From contig NZ_JBNPMC010000057.1 in assembly GCF_050313795.1 (NCBI RefSeq), forward strand, positions 1-17,260: 17,260 bases of DNA, in the 5' to 3' direction. The notes under the pieces are model-generated. The model saw only the letters and a program-made list of their open reading frames with translations, did not search any database and was not told the DNA's origin. This document shows positions 1-7,056 of the stretch, in pieces. The position numbers and the translations under genes are program-made. The stretch is from CAMBRQ01 sp945870325. GTDB lineage: Bacteria; Bacillota; Clostridia; Lachnospirales; Lachnospiraceae. Position 1 is the first letter of the stretch. Each line of letters starts with the position of its first letter.

Positions 1-126
1 TTTCAGATTTTCTCCGACGATTACATTCGATTCCTGATTCCAGACCTCTTTTGAACCTACGAATTGTAGGCGATTGGAGTCGGATATGAACGCCCATACT
101 GCCCCTCTCTGCCGTACACTCCACAT
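1..126 (-). CDS. Partial minus-strand ORF, unknown, runs off left edge
   Basis: The minus strand is open from an ATG at 126 to the window edge (42 codons visible). The visible residues, including ISDSNRLQFVGSKEVW, have ordinary protein composition, and the + strand here is pyrimidine-rich, as expected for a minus-strand gene. The frame is also open upstream of the ATG but has no other ATG, GTG or TTG before a TAA. The ribosome binding site is weak (GAAGAG, very close to the ATG). I recognise no family. It could be the 5' end of a real gene or a chance ORF; the neighbouring bases outside the window would decide. Confidence 0.3.
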   Translation of the reverse strand, partial: MWSVRQRGAVWAFISDSNRLQFVGSKEVWNQESNVIVGENLK

Positions 127-152
127 ACACTCTTCAAGAACTAAATTCCCAT

Positions 153-314
153 TTACTCCCCTCCCGGTCCATCCTTCCGTGGTCGTTTAGTTTCCGGCAG
201 AGGTTCTGCGGATTTAACATTCTCGTCAGAACGCAGGTTACCATCATAAGCATCTTTAGTCTCCGTATAATCAATCGGTTTTTCTGTCGTAAAAGAAGAT
301 TTCGTCTCTTTCAT
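153..314 (-). CDS. Small hydrophilic hypothetical protein (53 aa)
   Basis: A 53-codon minus-strand ORF from ATG at 314 to TAA at 153. It has a good ribosome binding site, AAAGGAG, nine bases before the ATG. The product is highly charged and probably disordered: it starts MKETKSSFTTEKPIDYTETK and ends in a Pro/Arg/Lys/Gly-rich tail (LPETKRPRKDGPGGE). There is no signal peptide, membrane segment or cysteine. It is divergent from the XRE regulator at 551, with the hairpin repeat between them. I do not recognise the family. The ribosome binding site and the unbiased amino acid use make it more likely real than chance. Confidence 0.5.
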   Translation of the reverse strand: MKETKSSFTTEKPIDYTETKDAYDGNLRSDENVKSAEPLPETKRPRKDGPGGE

Positions 315-381
315 GCGTGCATACTCCTTTGCTTAGATACTTCAAAGATAGAATGTACATATATATCGAATACTATTCTAT

Positions 382-415
382 GGGGACGGAGGTTTTTTCA
401 ATTTCCCCCGTCCCC
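382..415. repeat. GC-rich hairpin repeat, copy 1
   Basis: Arms GGGGACGGAGG (382-392) and CCCCCGTCCCC (405-415) are complementary except for one pair and extend by two A-T pairs outward. The loop is TTTTTTCAATTT. Related copies lie at 10405-10438 and 17234-17260. No T-run follows the stem on either strand, so it is not a standard intrinsic terminator. It sits between the divergent small ORF and the XRE promoter. Confidence 0.85.
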
Positions 416-435
416 ATTTCCTGCTGGTTGATTTT

Positions 436-491
436 GTATCGAAAAGTATCGCCTTCATCTATTGAGGATGTCATCTGAAGTAGAGTATAAT
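436..491 (+). promoter_or_regulatory. XRE gene promoter with GTATCG direct repeat
   Basis: TTGAGG (462-467), an 18-base spacer and a perfect TATAAT (486-491) form a sigma-A promoter about 60 bases before the ATG at 551. Upstream, GTATCG occurs at 436-441 and 446-451, one helical turn apart, ending 10 bases before the -35, where an activator would bind. A similar block with identical spacing lies at 10459-10514 in front of the PLDc_N/ABC operon. From base 416 to 491 the two blocks align without gaps, with about 55 of 76 bases identical by eye. Confidence 0.7.
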
Positions 492-550
492 TATCACATA
501 TAAGAAGAAAAGTGCTTATCTAGCAGAGATAACAGGAGGAGGCTGTCGGA

Positions 551-1657
551 ATGAATCAATTGAATTTTTCGGATAATCTTACCCGTCTGCGCCGTGAGAA
601 AGGCGTTACGCAGGAGGAATTAGCAACGTTTGTGGGAGTGACGAAGGCGTCTGTTTCGAAGTGGGAGACCAGGCTTAGTATGCCGGATATTATGCTGCTT
701 CCGGCACTTGCGACATTCTTTGATGTATCCATTGATGAATTGCTGGGATATGAGTCACAGTTAAGCAGGGAGCAGATACAGAAGATCTATCATGAACTGG
801 CGGAGGATTTTGGAAAGGAGCCATTTGAAGAAGTGATGGAAAAAAGCCGGGAACTGGTGAAGAAGTATTATTCTTGTTATCCGTTTCTGTTCCAGATCTG
901 TGTTCTGTGGCTGAATCATTTTATGTTGGCAAAGGAGGAGCGGCAGAGGGAGATCCTGATGTCGGCATCTGAACTATGCGATCATATTATAGCTAATTGT
1001 GGGGATGTGGGAATCTGTAATGATGCGTCATTACTTAAGGCGATATTCGCCTTGCAGTGTGGCAGAGCGCAGGAGACGATTGAGATTCTGGAAGAGACGC
1101 TGAATCCTTATCGTCTTGCGAATCAGGGGGATGGTTGCCTGATTCAGGCATATCAGATGGCAGGAGAGCCAGAGAAGGCGAATCGTTTTACGCAGATCAG
1201 TATGTATATGCATCTGAACAGCTTGGTCAGTAGCGCAACACAATATCTGATGCTTCATGCTGGACAGTCGGAGGTCTGCGAGGAAACGATGCGGAGGATA
1301 GATTCGGTGGCGGAGGCTTTTGATCTGGAGCATCTTCATCCGAATGTTGCGGCGAATTATCAGTATATGGCGGCGATTGTATTGTGTATGCAGCAAAAGA
1401 CAGCGGAAGCGCTGGAGAGATTGAAGAGATATTCTGAGGTGATTCGTTATCTGTTGCTGGACCAGAATATGAAACTGCATGGAGATGCCTTCTTTGATGC
1501 GATGGATTCCTGGTTTGAGGCACTTGATCTTGGACCGGATGCACCGAGAGACCGGAAAGTTGTATGGGATAGTTTGGCACAGACATTTGCACACCCTGCC
1601 TTTGCGGTATTAGAAGAGAGTGATGAATACAAGAGACTGAGGCAGTCTTTTTTATGA
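551..1657 (+). CDS. XRE-family transcriptional regulator with helical (TPR-like) C-terminus
   Basis: A 368-residue protein. Residues about 9-63 are a classic HTH_3/Cro-CI DNA-binding domain (LRREKGVTQEELATFVGV, then SVSKWETRLSMPD, then LFDVSIDELLG-like FFDVSIDELLGYE). The remaining 300 residues are alpha-helical, with repeated aromatic/Leu/Ala helices. This resembles TPR-type sensing regions of XRE regulators that respond to peptides or other effectors, though individual TPR units are not clear by eye. Start 551 is supported by AGGAGG at 536-541. It is monocistronic, between its own promoter and a terminator at 1710-1751. It has no membrane segment. The promoter shares its operator-like repeat with the ABC operon at 10566, so this protein is a good candidate regulator of both, possibly including itself. 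That link is inference. Confidence 0.9.
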   Translation: MNQLNFSDNLTRLRREKGVTQEELATFVGVTKASVSKWETRLSMPDIMLLPALATFFDVSIDELLGYESQLSREQIQKIYHELAEDFGKEPFEEVMEKSRELVKKYYSCYPFLFQICVLWLNHFMLAKEERQREILMSASELCDHIIANCGDVGICNDASLLKAIFALQCGRAQETIEILEETLNPYRLANQGDGCLIQAYQMAGEPEKANRFTQISMYMHLNSLVSSATQYLMLHAGQSEVCEETMRRIDSVAEAFDLEHLHPNVAANYQYMAAIVLCMQQKTAEALERLKRYSEVIRYLLLDQNMKLHGDAFFDAMDSWFEALDLGPDAPRDRKVVWDSLAQTFAHPAFAVLEESDEYKRLRQSFL

Positions 1658-1709
1658 AAATATCTGTGACAGAGTCATAGAAGATTTGGGATTATGATGC
1701 TTAAAAGAT

Positions 1710-1751
1710 GGCAGTACCATATTTTTGTTGTGTGGTGTCTGCCGTTTTTTT
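1710..1751 (+). terminator. Rho-independent terminator after XRE gene
   Basis: GGCAG (1710-1714) plus ACCA pairs with TGGT plus CTGCC (1739-1743) across a small internal loop, followed by GTTTTTTT (1744-1751). It lies about 50 bases past the XRE stop codon. Confidence 0.7.
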
Positions 1752-2013
1752 GTGTATATTATTATCTTTCCGCGGCGTATGGTTGCTTCATAATTATCTT
1801 TCTATAATAAGCGAGGATGAGATGTTGCTATGCTCAGTGGTGCGATGTGTAGATAGAAAATATCTATAAATAGAGATTCTCATAGAAAATGTGCGAAGAT
1901 TACAAAATAAATTTTTCGGTTTGTAAATAAATGACGATGAAAAAAATGTCAAAAAAGTTAGAATGGTACTGTATTTAGTTAGAAAGTCTAATAGAAAGTT
2001 TGGAGTAGATGAG
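1752..2013 (+). other. AT-rich leader/promoter region of the importer operon
   Basis: No gene is supported here. A TATAAT at 1803-1808 is a possible -10 box but lacks a clear -35. A perfect inverted repeat TAGATA-gaaaa-TATCTA spans 1850-1866 and could be an operator or a small hairpin in the leader. The stretch from 1890 to 1960 is very A-rich. I see no T-box, SAM-riboswitch or other known cysteine/methionine leader motif. The regulatory signal for the operon is therefore unresolved. Confidence 0.4.
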
Positions 2014-2676
2014 ATGTTTAAAGTGAGTTATTTTTTGGAGGTTCTCCCGGTTATTGCAAGCAAGGTTAATGTCACATTCGAGCTGACGATTGCGGCAACG
2101 ATTTTTGCTTTGTTAGTGGGAGTTATTATCGCTGTCATCGGGTACTACAAGATACCGGCGCTGTATCAGTTCACGCGGGTGTATGTTTCGATCATGAGAG
2201 GAACCCCGATCGTGGCACAGTTGTATTTCTTCTATTATGGAATCGCCCTTTACAGCGCATTCGTCCGTGATATGACGCCGTTGATCGCGGTTGCTGTAGT
2301 CATGAGTCTGAATATGGGAGCGTTCATGTCAGAGAGTATCAGAGGAGCGCTTCTCTCTGTGGATGAAGGGCAGAAAGAAGCGGCGTATTCGCTTGGAATG
2401 ACTAATTTCCAACTGGTATACCGGATTATCATTCCGCAGGCGGTTCGTGTTGCATTGCCTCCATTGTTCAATGATATCATCAATCTGATCAAGCAGACAT
2501 CGCTGGCATTTATGCTTGGTGTTCCGGATCTTATGGGTGCGGCTAAGATAGAGGGTGCAAGAACCTTCCGGTATTTTGAAATCTATGCAGCAGTCATGCT
2601 CATTTACTGGGTAATCATATTTGTGCTTGGACTGGTACATAAGTTTCTGGAGAAAAAGTGCGAGACGATGTATTAG
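2014..2676 (+). CDS. Polar amino acid/cystine-type ABC transporter permease
   Basis: A 220-residue inner-membrane protein of the His/Glu/cystine (HisM, TcyB-like) permease family. The family region FELTIAATIFALLVGV starts the first membrane span, SIMRGTPIVAQLYFFYYG is the typical RGTP motif, and EAAYSLGMTNFQLVYRIIIP is the EAA loop that docks on the ATPase. About five hydrophobic spans are visible and the length is normal. I chose ATG 2014 (MFKVSYF) because GGAG at 2002-2005 is well placed. The longer frame from 1963 adds a basic segment with no ribosome binding site. It is the first gene of the operon. Only one permease is encoded, so the transporter is presumably a homodimer in the membrane. 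Substrate is inferred from the downstream enzymes, not from this sequence. Confidence 0.88.
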   Translation: MFKVSYFLEVLPVIASKVNVTFELTIAATIFALLVGVIIAVIGYYKIPALYQFTRVYVSIMRGTPIVAQLYFFYYGIALYSAFVRDMTPLIAVAVVMSLNMGAFMSESIRGALLSVDEGQKEAAYSLGMTNFQLVYRIIIPQAVRVALPPLFNDIINLIKQTSLAFMLGVPDLMGAAKIEGARTFRYFEIYAAVMLIYWVIIFVLGLVHKFLEKKCETMY

Positions 2677-2754
2677 ATGGGATCTTAAACGGGGAACCGC
2701 GATGGGGATCTGTTAAGATATAGAGTATTTTTATAAGAAGAGGAGAAAAGTATC

Positions 2755-3612
2755 ATGAAAAAACGTTTATTAGCAGCATTATTAGTGACTGCAATGACAA
2801 TGACATTTGTAGTTGGATGTGGAAGCAGCAGTTCCGATGATTCTGAGAAAGAAGAGACTACCGCAAAGACGGAAGAATCCGACGAGGGATCAGGCACAGG
2901 ATATTCAGACAGGAAAGTAACCCTTGTAACTTCAGGAACAGGCGAGCCATATACACTTCTGGCAGATGACGGTACATGGACAGGTATTGATGCTGAGATG
3001 TGGGCTGAGATCGAGGAGCGTACAGGCTGGGAAGTTGAAGTAAAGCAGGCAGCATTTGATGCTATGTGGGGAGAACTTGACACAGCCCGTGCAGATGTGG
3101 TTGCCAACTGTACAGCAGTTAAGCCGGAGAGAACAGAGAAGTATAATGCAACGATTCCATATTATGGAGATGCACAGTGTGTAATCGTTAACGACAGCAG
3201 CAGTTACCAGACAGTAGAGGATCTTAAGGGTAAGGTTGTTGGTTGTACAAACGGACAGGCAGCACAGACAATTATCGAAGATCTTGGCGCTGAGATTGGA
3301 TTTGAGGTAAAACTTTATGAGGACAGCGCAGTAGGTATGAACGACCTGATGCTTGAAAGAATTGATGCTTATGCTAACACAACAACGAATGTAAATGCAT
3401 TTTCACACAACAATGAAGAAGCTGATTTCCGATTCTTTGAAGAGAATCTGATGGCAAATAACGTAGCATATTTCCTGCCAAAGACGGATGAAGGAGCAGA
3501 ACTCGCAGAAGAACTTAATAAGGTTATCCAGGAGATGCTGGACGACGGAACGATTGCTAAGATCACTGAAAAGTGGATGTATGCAGATATGACACAGTTG
3601 ATTCAAGAATAA
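2755..3612 (+). CDS. Amino acid ABC transporter substrate-binding lipoprotein
   Basis: A 285-residue extracellular solute-binding protein of family 3 (SBP_bac_3). A lipoprotein signal peptide is clear: MKKR, a hydrophobic core, then VVGC with the lipidated Cys at residue 22, followed by a Ser/Asp/Glu-rich linker to about residue 52. The binding fold then shows GTGEPYTLLADDGTWTGID, a TAVKPERTEKY segment (where the family usually carries an arginine for the ligand carboxylate) and VVGCTNGQAAQTIIEDLG. The ribosome binding site AGAGGAG lies before ATG 2755. The 78-base gap from the permease holds an ATCTTAA/TTAAGAT inverted repeat (2682-2719), which might give the binding protein separate mRNA stability. 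Ligand is likely cystine or a modified cysteine, judged from operon context only. Confidence 0.9.
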   Translation: MKKRLLAALLVTAMTMTFVVGCGSSSSDDSEKEETTAKTEESDEGSGTGYSDRKVTLVTSGTGEPYTLLADDGTWTGIDAEMWAEIEERTGWEVEVKQAAFDAMWGELDTARADVVANCTAVKPERTEKYNATIPYYGDAQCVIVNDSSSYQTVEDLKGKVVGCTNGQAAQTIIEDLGAEIGFEVKLYEDSAVGMNDLMLERIDAYANTTTNVNAFSHNNEEADFRFFEENLMANNVAYFLPKTDEGAELAEELNKVIQEMLDDGTIAKITEKWMYADMTQLIQE

Positions 3613-3638
3613 TTTAAGTCAGAAAGATTGAGAAAATT

Positions 3639-4394
3639 ATGGGAACAGAAACACAGTTGGTAAAGATTGAGCATCTATATAAGGAATTTGATAAAGATAC
3701 GAAGGTCCTGACGGATATCAATCTTACGATCAATAAGAATGAAGTAATTGCAATACTTGGACCATCAGGAACCGGTAAATCCACCTTGCTCAGATGCCTG
3801 AATTATCTGACGGTACCGACAAAGGGACGGATCACAATTGGTGATGTTACGGTAGATGCCGAACATCATACGAAGAGGGATGTTATTGAATTGCGTAAGC
3901 ATTCGTCGATGGTATTCCAGGGATATAATCTTTTCAAGAATAAGACAGCCCTTGAAAATGTCATGGAGGCACTGATTGTTGTCCAGAAAAAATCAAAGGA
4001 TGAGGCGGAAAAGATTGCTCTTGAACTTCTTGATAAGGTAGGAATGGGAGAGAGAAAAGACTTTTATCCATCCAAATTATCCGGTGGACAGCAGCAGAGA
4101 GTAGGGATTGCAAGAGCCCTGGCGGTGAATCCGAATGTGGTATTGTTCGATGAGCCGACCTCCGCACTGGATCCGGAACTGGTAGGAGAAGTATTGAATA
4201 CAATCAAGTCTCTTGCGGAAGACGGAACCACGATGATTCTTGTAACACATGAAATTGGGTTCGCCAGAGAGGTAGCAACCCGGATTCTGTTCATGGACGG
4301 TGGGCGTATTGCAGCAGACGGAACCCCGGAGGAGATTATCGACCACCCGGAGAATCCGAGACTTCAGCAGTTCCTGAATTTTGTGAATCGATAG
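3639..4394 (+). CDS. Amino acid ABC transporter ATP-binding protein
   Basis: A 251-residue ATPase of the GlnQ/HisP/TcyC class that powers the importer on the cytoplasmic face. Walker A is GPSGTGKS (41-48), the Q-loop glutamine is in MVFQGYNLF (Q94), the ABC signature is LSGGQQQR (147-154), Walker B is VVLFDEP (167-173) and the switch histidine is H204 in LVTHE. All catalytic elements are intact and the length is typical. The ribosome binding site before ATG 3639 is weak (AGAAAG/GAGAAA) and the gap to the lipoprotein gene is 26 bases. Its stop codon TAG forms the first base of a strong hairpin (4394-4429). Confidence 0.92.
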   Translation: MGTETQLVKIEHLYKEFDKDTKVLTDINLTINKNEVIAILGPSGTGKSTLLRCLNYLTVPTKGRITIGDVTVDAEHHTKRDVIELRKHSSMVFQGYNLFKNKTALENVMEALIVVQKKSKDEAEKIALELLDKVGMGERKDFYPSKLSGGQQQRVGIARALAVNPNVVLFDEPTSALDPELVGEVLNTIKSLAEDGTTMILVTHEIGFAREVATRILFMDGGRIAADGTPEEIIDHPENPRLQQFLNFVNR

Positions 4395-4534
4395 TCAGAT
4401 ACCCGGCAGCAGGCTGCGGGGTATCTGACCCTCGCGGCATTCGCCAGATATCCGTGCAAGCACGGCTGTCTGGCTCATTGCTTCCCGGGAATAAAGTTCG
4501 AATGAGAAGGTCCGCATATCTGTGTGCGGGCCTT
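4394..4534 (+). other. Intercistronic region with three strong hairpins
   Basis: Three palindromes lie in a row between the transporter ATPase and the M20 gene. The first, 4394-4429, has perfect 11-base outer arms GTCAGATACCC/GGGTATCTGAC and inner arms GCAGC/GCTGC. The second, 4443-4474, has GCCAGA/TCTGGC outside CCGTGC/GCACGG. The third, 4507-4534, has 10-base arms AAGGTCCGCA/TGCGGGCCTT with one G-U pair. None is followed by a T-run, so plain termination is unlikely. An mRNA-stability element, RNA processing site or attenuator that sets transporter against enzyme levels is possible. The rest, to 4611, holds only minor repeats before the M20 ribosome binding site. Confidence 0.7.
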
Positions 4535-4621
4535 AAAATATATACATTATCGGGCAGAGCCCACCAGCCGAAGGCATGTATTACGGGATGCTCGAATGAG
4601 TATGAAAAAGGAGGTCGCAGC

Positions 4622-5860
4622 GTGGAGGCATTGGAACAGAAAGCGGTAATTGAAAGAATGAAAAAGACCGCAAAGGAGATAGAGCCGGAACTGGTACGGA
4701 TCAGACATGAACTCCATCAGTATCCAGAACTAGGCATTGAACTTCCCAAGACTCATGAGATTATCAGTCGGGAACTTAAGAAGATACCGGGACTGGAAGT
4801 GTATGAACACAAAGCGGGAGGTTCAGGGATTGTTGCCGTTATGAAGGGAGGAAGATCCGAAGGGAAAACGATTCTTCTAAGGGCAGATATTGATGCACTT
4901 CCGATAGAAGAGAATCTGGAACTTGATTATAAGTCTAAGAATACGGGATGTATGCATGCGTGCGGTCATGATGGACATGCCACATGGATCATCGGCGCGG
5001 CGAAGATCTTATCCGATATCCGTGAGGAATGGGGCGGCTGTATCAAGTTTGTATTCCAGCCGGGAGAAGAGGTCGGCAAAGGTGCGGATACCCTGATTGG
5101 CGAAGATAAAGTCCTTGAGAATCCTTCTGTTGATATGGCATTTGCGGCACATGGCTGGCCTTCTGTAGAGAGTGGCAAGATCGGAATTGCAAGAAGGTAT
5201 GCATTCGGATGTGTCGGAACATTCAAGGTTAAAGTCATTGGCAGAAAAGGACATGCATCCTGGCCGGAGCAGACGATAGACCCTATCGCGGCAGCAGGCG
5301 AGATCTACCAGCATATCCCGGCAATCCTGGCAAGGAAGATCCGCGGTACAGATTCGAAGATCATGTCTGTTACTTATATGCAGGCAGGAGACGTAAACGT
5401 GAGAAATATTATTCCCGAAACATGCGAATTTGGTGGTACAATGAGAGCAACCAAGCGGGAGACCCTGGAAAAGATGGGAGAGGAACTTCAGAAAGAAGCG
5501 AAGGCCGTATGTGAAGTATATGGTGCATCTTGTGAAGTGGATGTCCAGATTCATGGAGGCTCAGTAGAGAATTCACAGGATCTTCTGGATGGAGTGAAGA
5601 ATGCAGCAGCAGAAGTTCTTGGCAGTAGACAAGTATATATCATTGAAGAAGATAATCTTGGAGGCGAGAATTTCGCAGAATATAGCAGCAGAGTACCGTC
5701 CGTATATATGTTTATCGGAATCAGACCGGTGGAGAAAGAAGAGATTCCGGGACTTCACAGTCCGGATTACCGGTTCGATGATGATGTGCTTGCCGGCGCG
5801 GCGGGTGCATTTGCAGCGATTGGATATTATGGATGTATGGGAAGATTGGAAAGGAGATAG
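4622..5860 (+). CDS. M20 family amidohydrolase / N-acyl amino acid deacylase
   Basis: A 412-residue cytoplasmic metallopeptidase-fold hydrolase of the M20D (hippurate hydrolase/IAA-amino acid hydrolase) type, which removes an acyl group from an amino acid nitrogen. Visible family motifs are RHELHQYPELG (28-38), ADIDALPIEE, HACGHDGHAT with metal-binding C114/H116, FQPGEE (E149/E150), AAHGWPS (H177), the dimerisation-domain segment VIGRKGHASWPEQTIDP and LHSPDYRFDD (H379). I chose the GTG at 4622 because AAGGAGG (4609-4615) sits in front of it; an upstream extension of the frame would run through the hairpins. Members of this family (B. subtilis YxeP, SndA/YtnL) deacetylate N-acetylated S-modified cysteines and are encoded with similar importers, which fits here. 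The exact substrate is unknown. Confidence 0.88.
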   Translation: MEALEQKAVIERMKKTAKEIEPELVRIRHELHQYPELGIELPKTHEIISRELKKIPGLEVYEHKAGGSGIVAVMKGGRSEGKTILLRADIDALPIEENLELDYKSKNTGCMHACGHDGHATWIIGAAKILSDIREEWGGCIKFVFQPGEEVGKGADTLIGEDKVLENPSVDMAFAAHGWPSVESGKIGIARRYAFGCVGTFKVKVIGRKGHASWPEQTIDPIAAAGEIYQHIPAILARKIRGTDSKIMSVTYMQAGDVNVRNIIPETCEFGGTMRATKRETLEKMGEELQKEAKAVCEVYGASCEVDVQIHGGSVENSQDLLDGVKNAAAEVLGSRQVYIIEEDNLGGENFAEYSSRVPSVYMFIGIRPVEKEEIPGLHSPDYRFDDDVLAGAAGAFAAIGYYGCMGRLERR

Positions 5861-5864
5861 AGAG

Positions 5865-7025
5865 ATGGAAGAGATCATATATGTAGACCGGAAGAACACG
5901 AATTGTAATAAGTGGGATGGACAGACAGGAATGTTCGGTGAAGAAGGCCTTCATGCAATGTGGGTTGCGGATATGGATTTTCGGGTAGCACAGTGTGTTG
6001 TGGATGCACTGGAAGAATATGTGCAGTTAGGCGTGTATGGATATTACAAGATCCCGGAGGAATATTATCAGGCATTTATAAACTGGGAGAAGAAGCGTCA
6101 TGGATATGAGGTAGAGAAGGAGTGGATACGGTTTTCACCGGGAGTCGTGGCAGGATTCCACTGGCTGGTGCAGATGTTTACAGAACCGGGAGATGCGGTA
6201 ATCGTCAATACACCTGTATATTATCCATTCTTGAATGCCGTTAAGAACAATCATAGAACACTGATCTGTTCAGACCTTATCAATCAGAATGGAAGATATA
6301 CGATTAACTATCAAGACTTTGAGGAGAAAATCGTTTCCAAGCATGTGAAACTATTCATTCTCTGTTCACCGCATAATCCTGCGGGCAGAGTCTGGAAGGA
6401 AGAAGAACTAAAGCAGCTGTTCGAGATATGTAGAAAGCATCAAGTGTATATCATTTCCGATGAGATTCATCAGGATCTGATATTCGGGGAGAATCCGCAT
6501 ATCCCGTCACTTTCGATTGGAGATTATCAGGAACTCATCGTGACTTTGACTGCACCGTCCAAGACATTCAATCTTGCAGGAGGTCAGAACTCTATCGTGA
6601 TCATTCCGGATGAGAGACTTCGGGAAAAATGGGATGCGTATACACAGGGAAACAGAGTGATCGGCGGGAATGCATTCGGTTATGTGGCAGCCCAGGCAGC
6701 CTATGAGAAGGGTGAAGAGTGGCTGGAGAAAGTGAAAAAGCAGATTGCAGAGAACTATGAATATTTACAAGCAGAGTTTGCCGCAAAACTCCCGCAGGCG
6801 GTGGTGACACCTCTGGAGGGAACCTATCTTTGCTGGGTGGATCTGGGTGCGTATCTGGGTGCTTCTGAGATGAAAGAAGTGGTTCAGAAGAAGTGCCGTC
6901 TTGCGGTAGACTTTGGCGACTGGTTTGGCGGAGAGAGATTCGGGACATTCATCCGATTGAATCTTGCCACTTCTTTGGAGAATGTAAAGATTGCCGTGGA
7001 GGCTTTGGTAGAGAATTTATCTTAA
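5865..7025 (+). CDS. PLP-dependent C-S beta-lyase, PatB/MalY family
   Basis: A 386-residue fold-type I PLP enzyme that cleaves C-S bonds of cystathionine, cysteine or S-substituted cysteines to a thiol or sulfide, pyruvate and ammonia. Motifs are MWVADMDF near residue 32 (family hallmark), NTPVYYPF, CSPHNPAGRVW (167-177), IISDEIHQDL with the PLP-nitrogen Asp199, and APSKTFNLAG with the Schiff-base Lys233. IRLNLA contains the carboxylate-binding Arg364. ATG 5865 is preceded by AAGGAG (5851-5856), inside the 3' end of the M20 gene, whose stop is only four bases upstream, so the two are probably translationally coupled. A longer frame from 5601 overlaps the M20 gene and is not the true start. 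Histidinol-phosphate or other aminotransferase activity is less likely given the VADMDF motif. Confidence 0.9.
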   Translation: MEEIIYVDRKNTNCNKWDGQTGMFGEEGLHAMWVADMDFRVAQCVVDALEEYVQLGVYGYYKIPEEYYQAFINWEKKRHGYEVEKEWIRFSPGVVAGFHWLVQMFTEPGDAVIVNTPVYYPFLNAVKNNHRTLICSDLINQNGRYTINYQDFEEKIVSKHVKLFILCSPHNPAGRVWKEEELKQLFEICRKHQVYIISDEIHQDLIFGENPHIPSLSIGDYQELIVTLTAPSKTFNLAGGQNSIVIIPDERLREKWDAYTQGNRVIGGNAFGYVAAQAAYEKGEEWLEKVKKQIAENYEYLQAEFAAKLPQAVVTPLEGTYLCWVDLGAYLGASEMKEVVQKKCRLAVDFGDWFGGERFGTFIRLNLATSLENVKIAVEALVENLS

Positions 7026-7045
7026 TGATTGATAAAAATCAATCA
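7026..7045. repeat. Perfect inverted repeat after the C-S lyase gene
   Basis: TGATTGAT (7026-7033), four A bases, then ATCAATCA (7038-7045), starting directly after the TAA stop. It could be a weak hairpin ending the operon, although no T-run follows, or a dimeric operator for one of the regulators encoded next. Confidence 0.5.
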
Positions 7046-7056
7046 TAGAGCAAGTC

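Noticed and set aside
382..415. Hairpin repeat as an ordinary Rho-independent terminator
   Set aside because: No T-run follows the stem on either strand; the T-run is in the loop. The dispersed copies fit a repeat element better.
1031..1594. Long minus-strand open frame inside the XRE gene (187 codons)
   Set aside because: Shadow of the real gene: basic, low-complexity product and no ribosome binding site.
1694..1807. 37-codon hydrophobic + strand ORF (MMLKRWQYHIF...)
   Set aside because: No ribosome binding site, and it runs through the terminator of the XRE gene. Chance ORF.
4454..4621. Upstream extension of the M20 frame from ATG 4454
   Set aside because: It crosses the second and third hairpins, has no ribosome binding site and non-family sequence. 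AAGGAGG before GTG 4622 fixes the start.
4394..4621. T-box or SAM riboswitch controlling the cysteine enzymes
   Set aside because: No T-box AGGGTGG-type motif and no SAM riboswitch core. The region is only described as structured.
5601..5864. Upstream extension of the C-S lyase frame
   Set aside because: It overlaps the 3' part of the M20 gene in another frame. The RBS and family alignment place the start at 5865.
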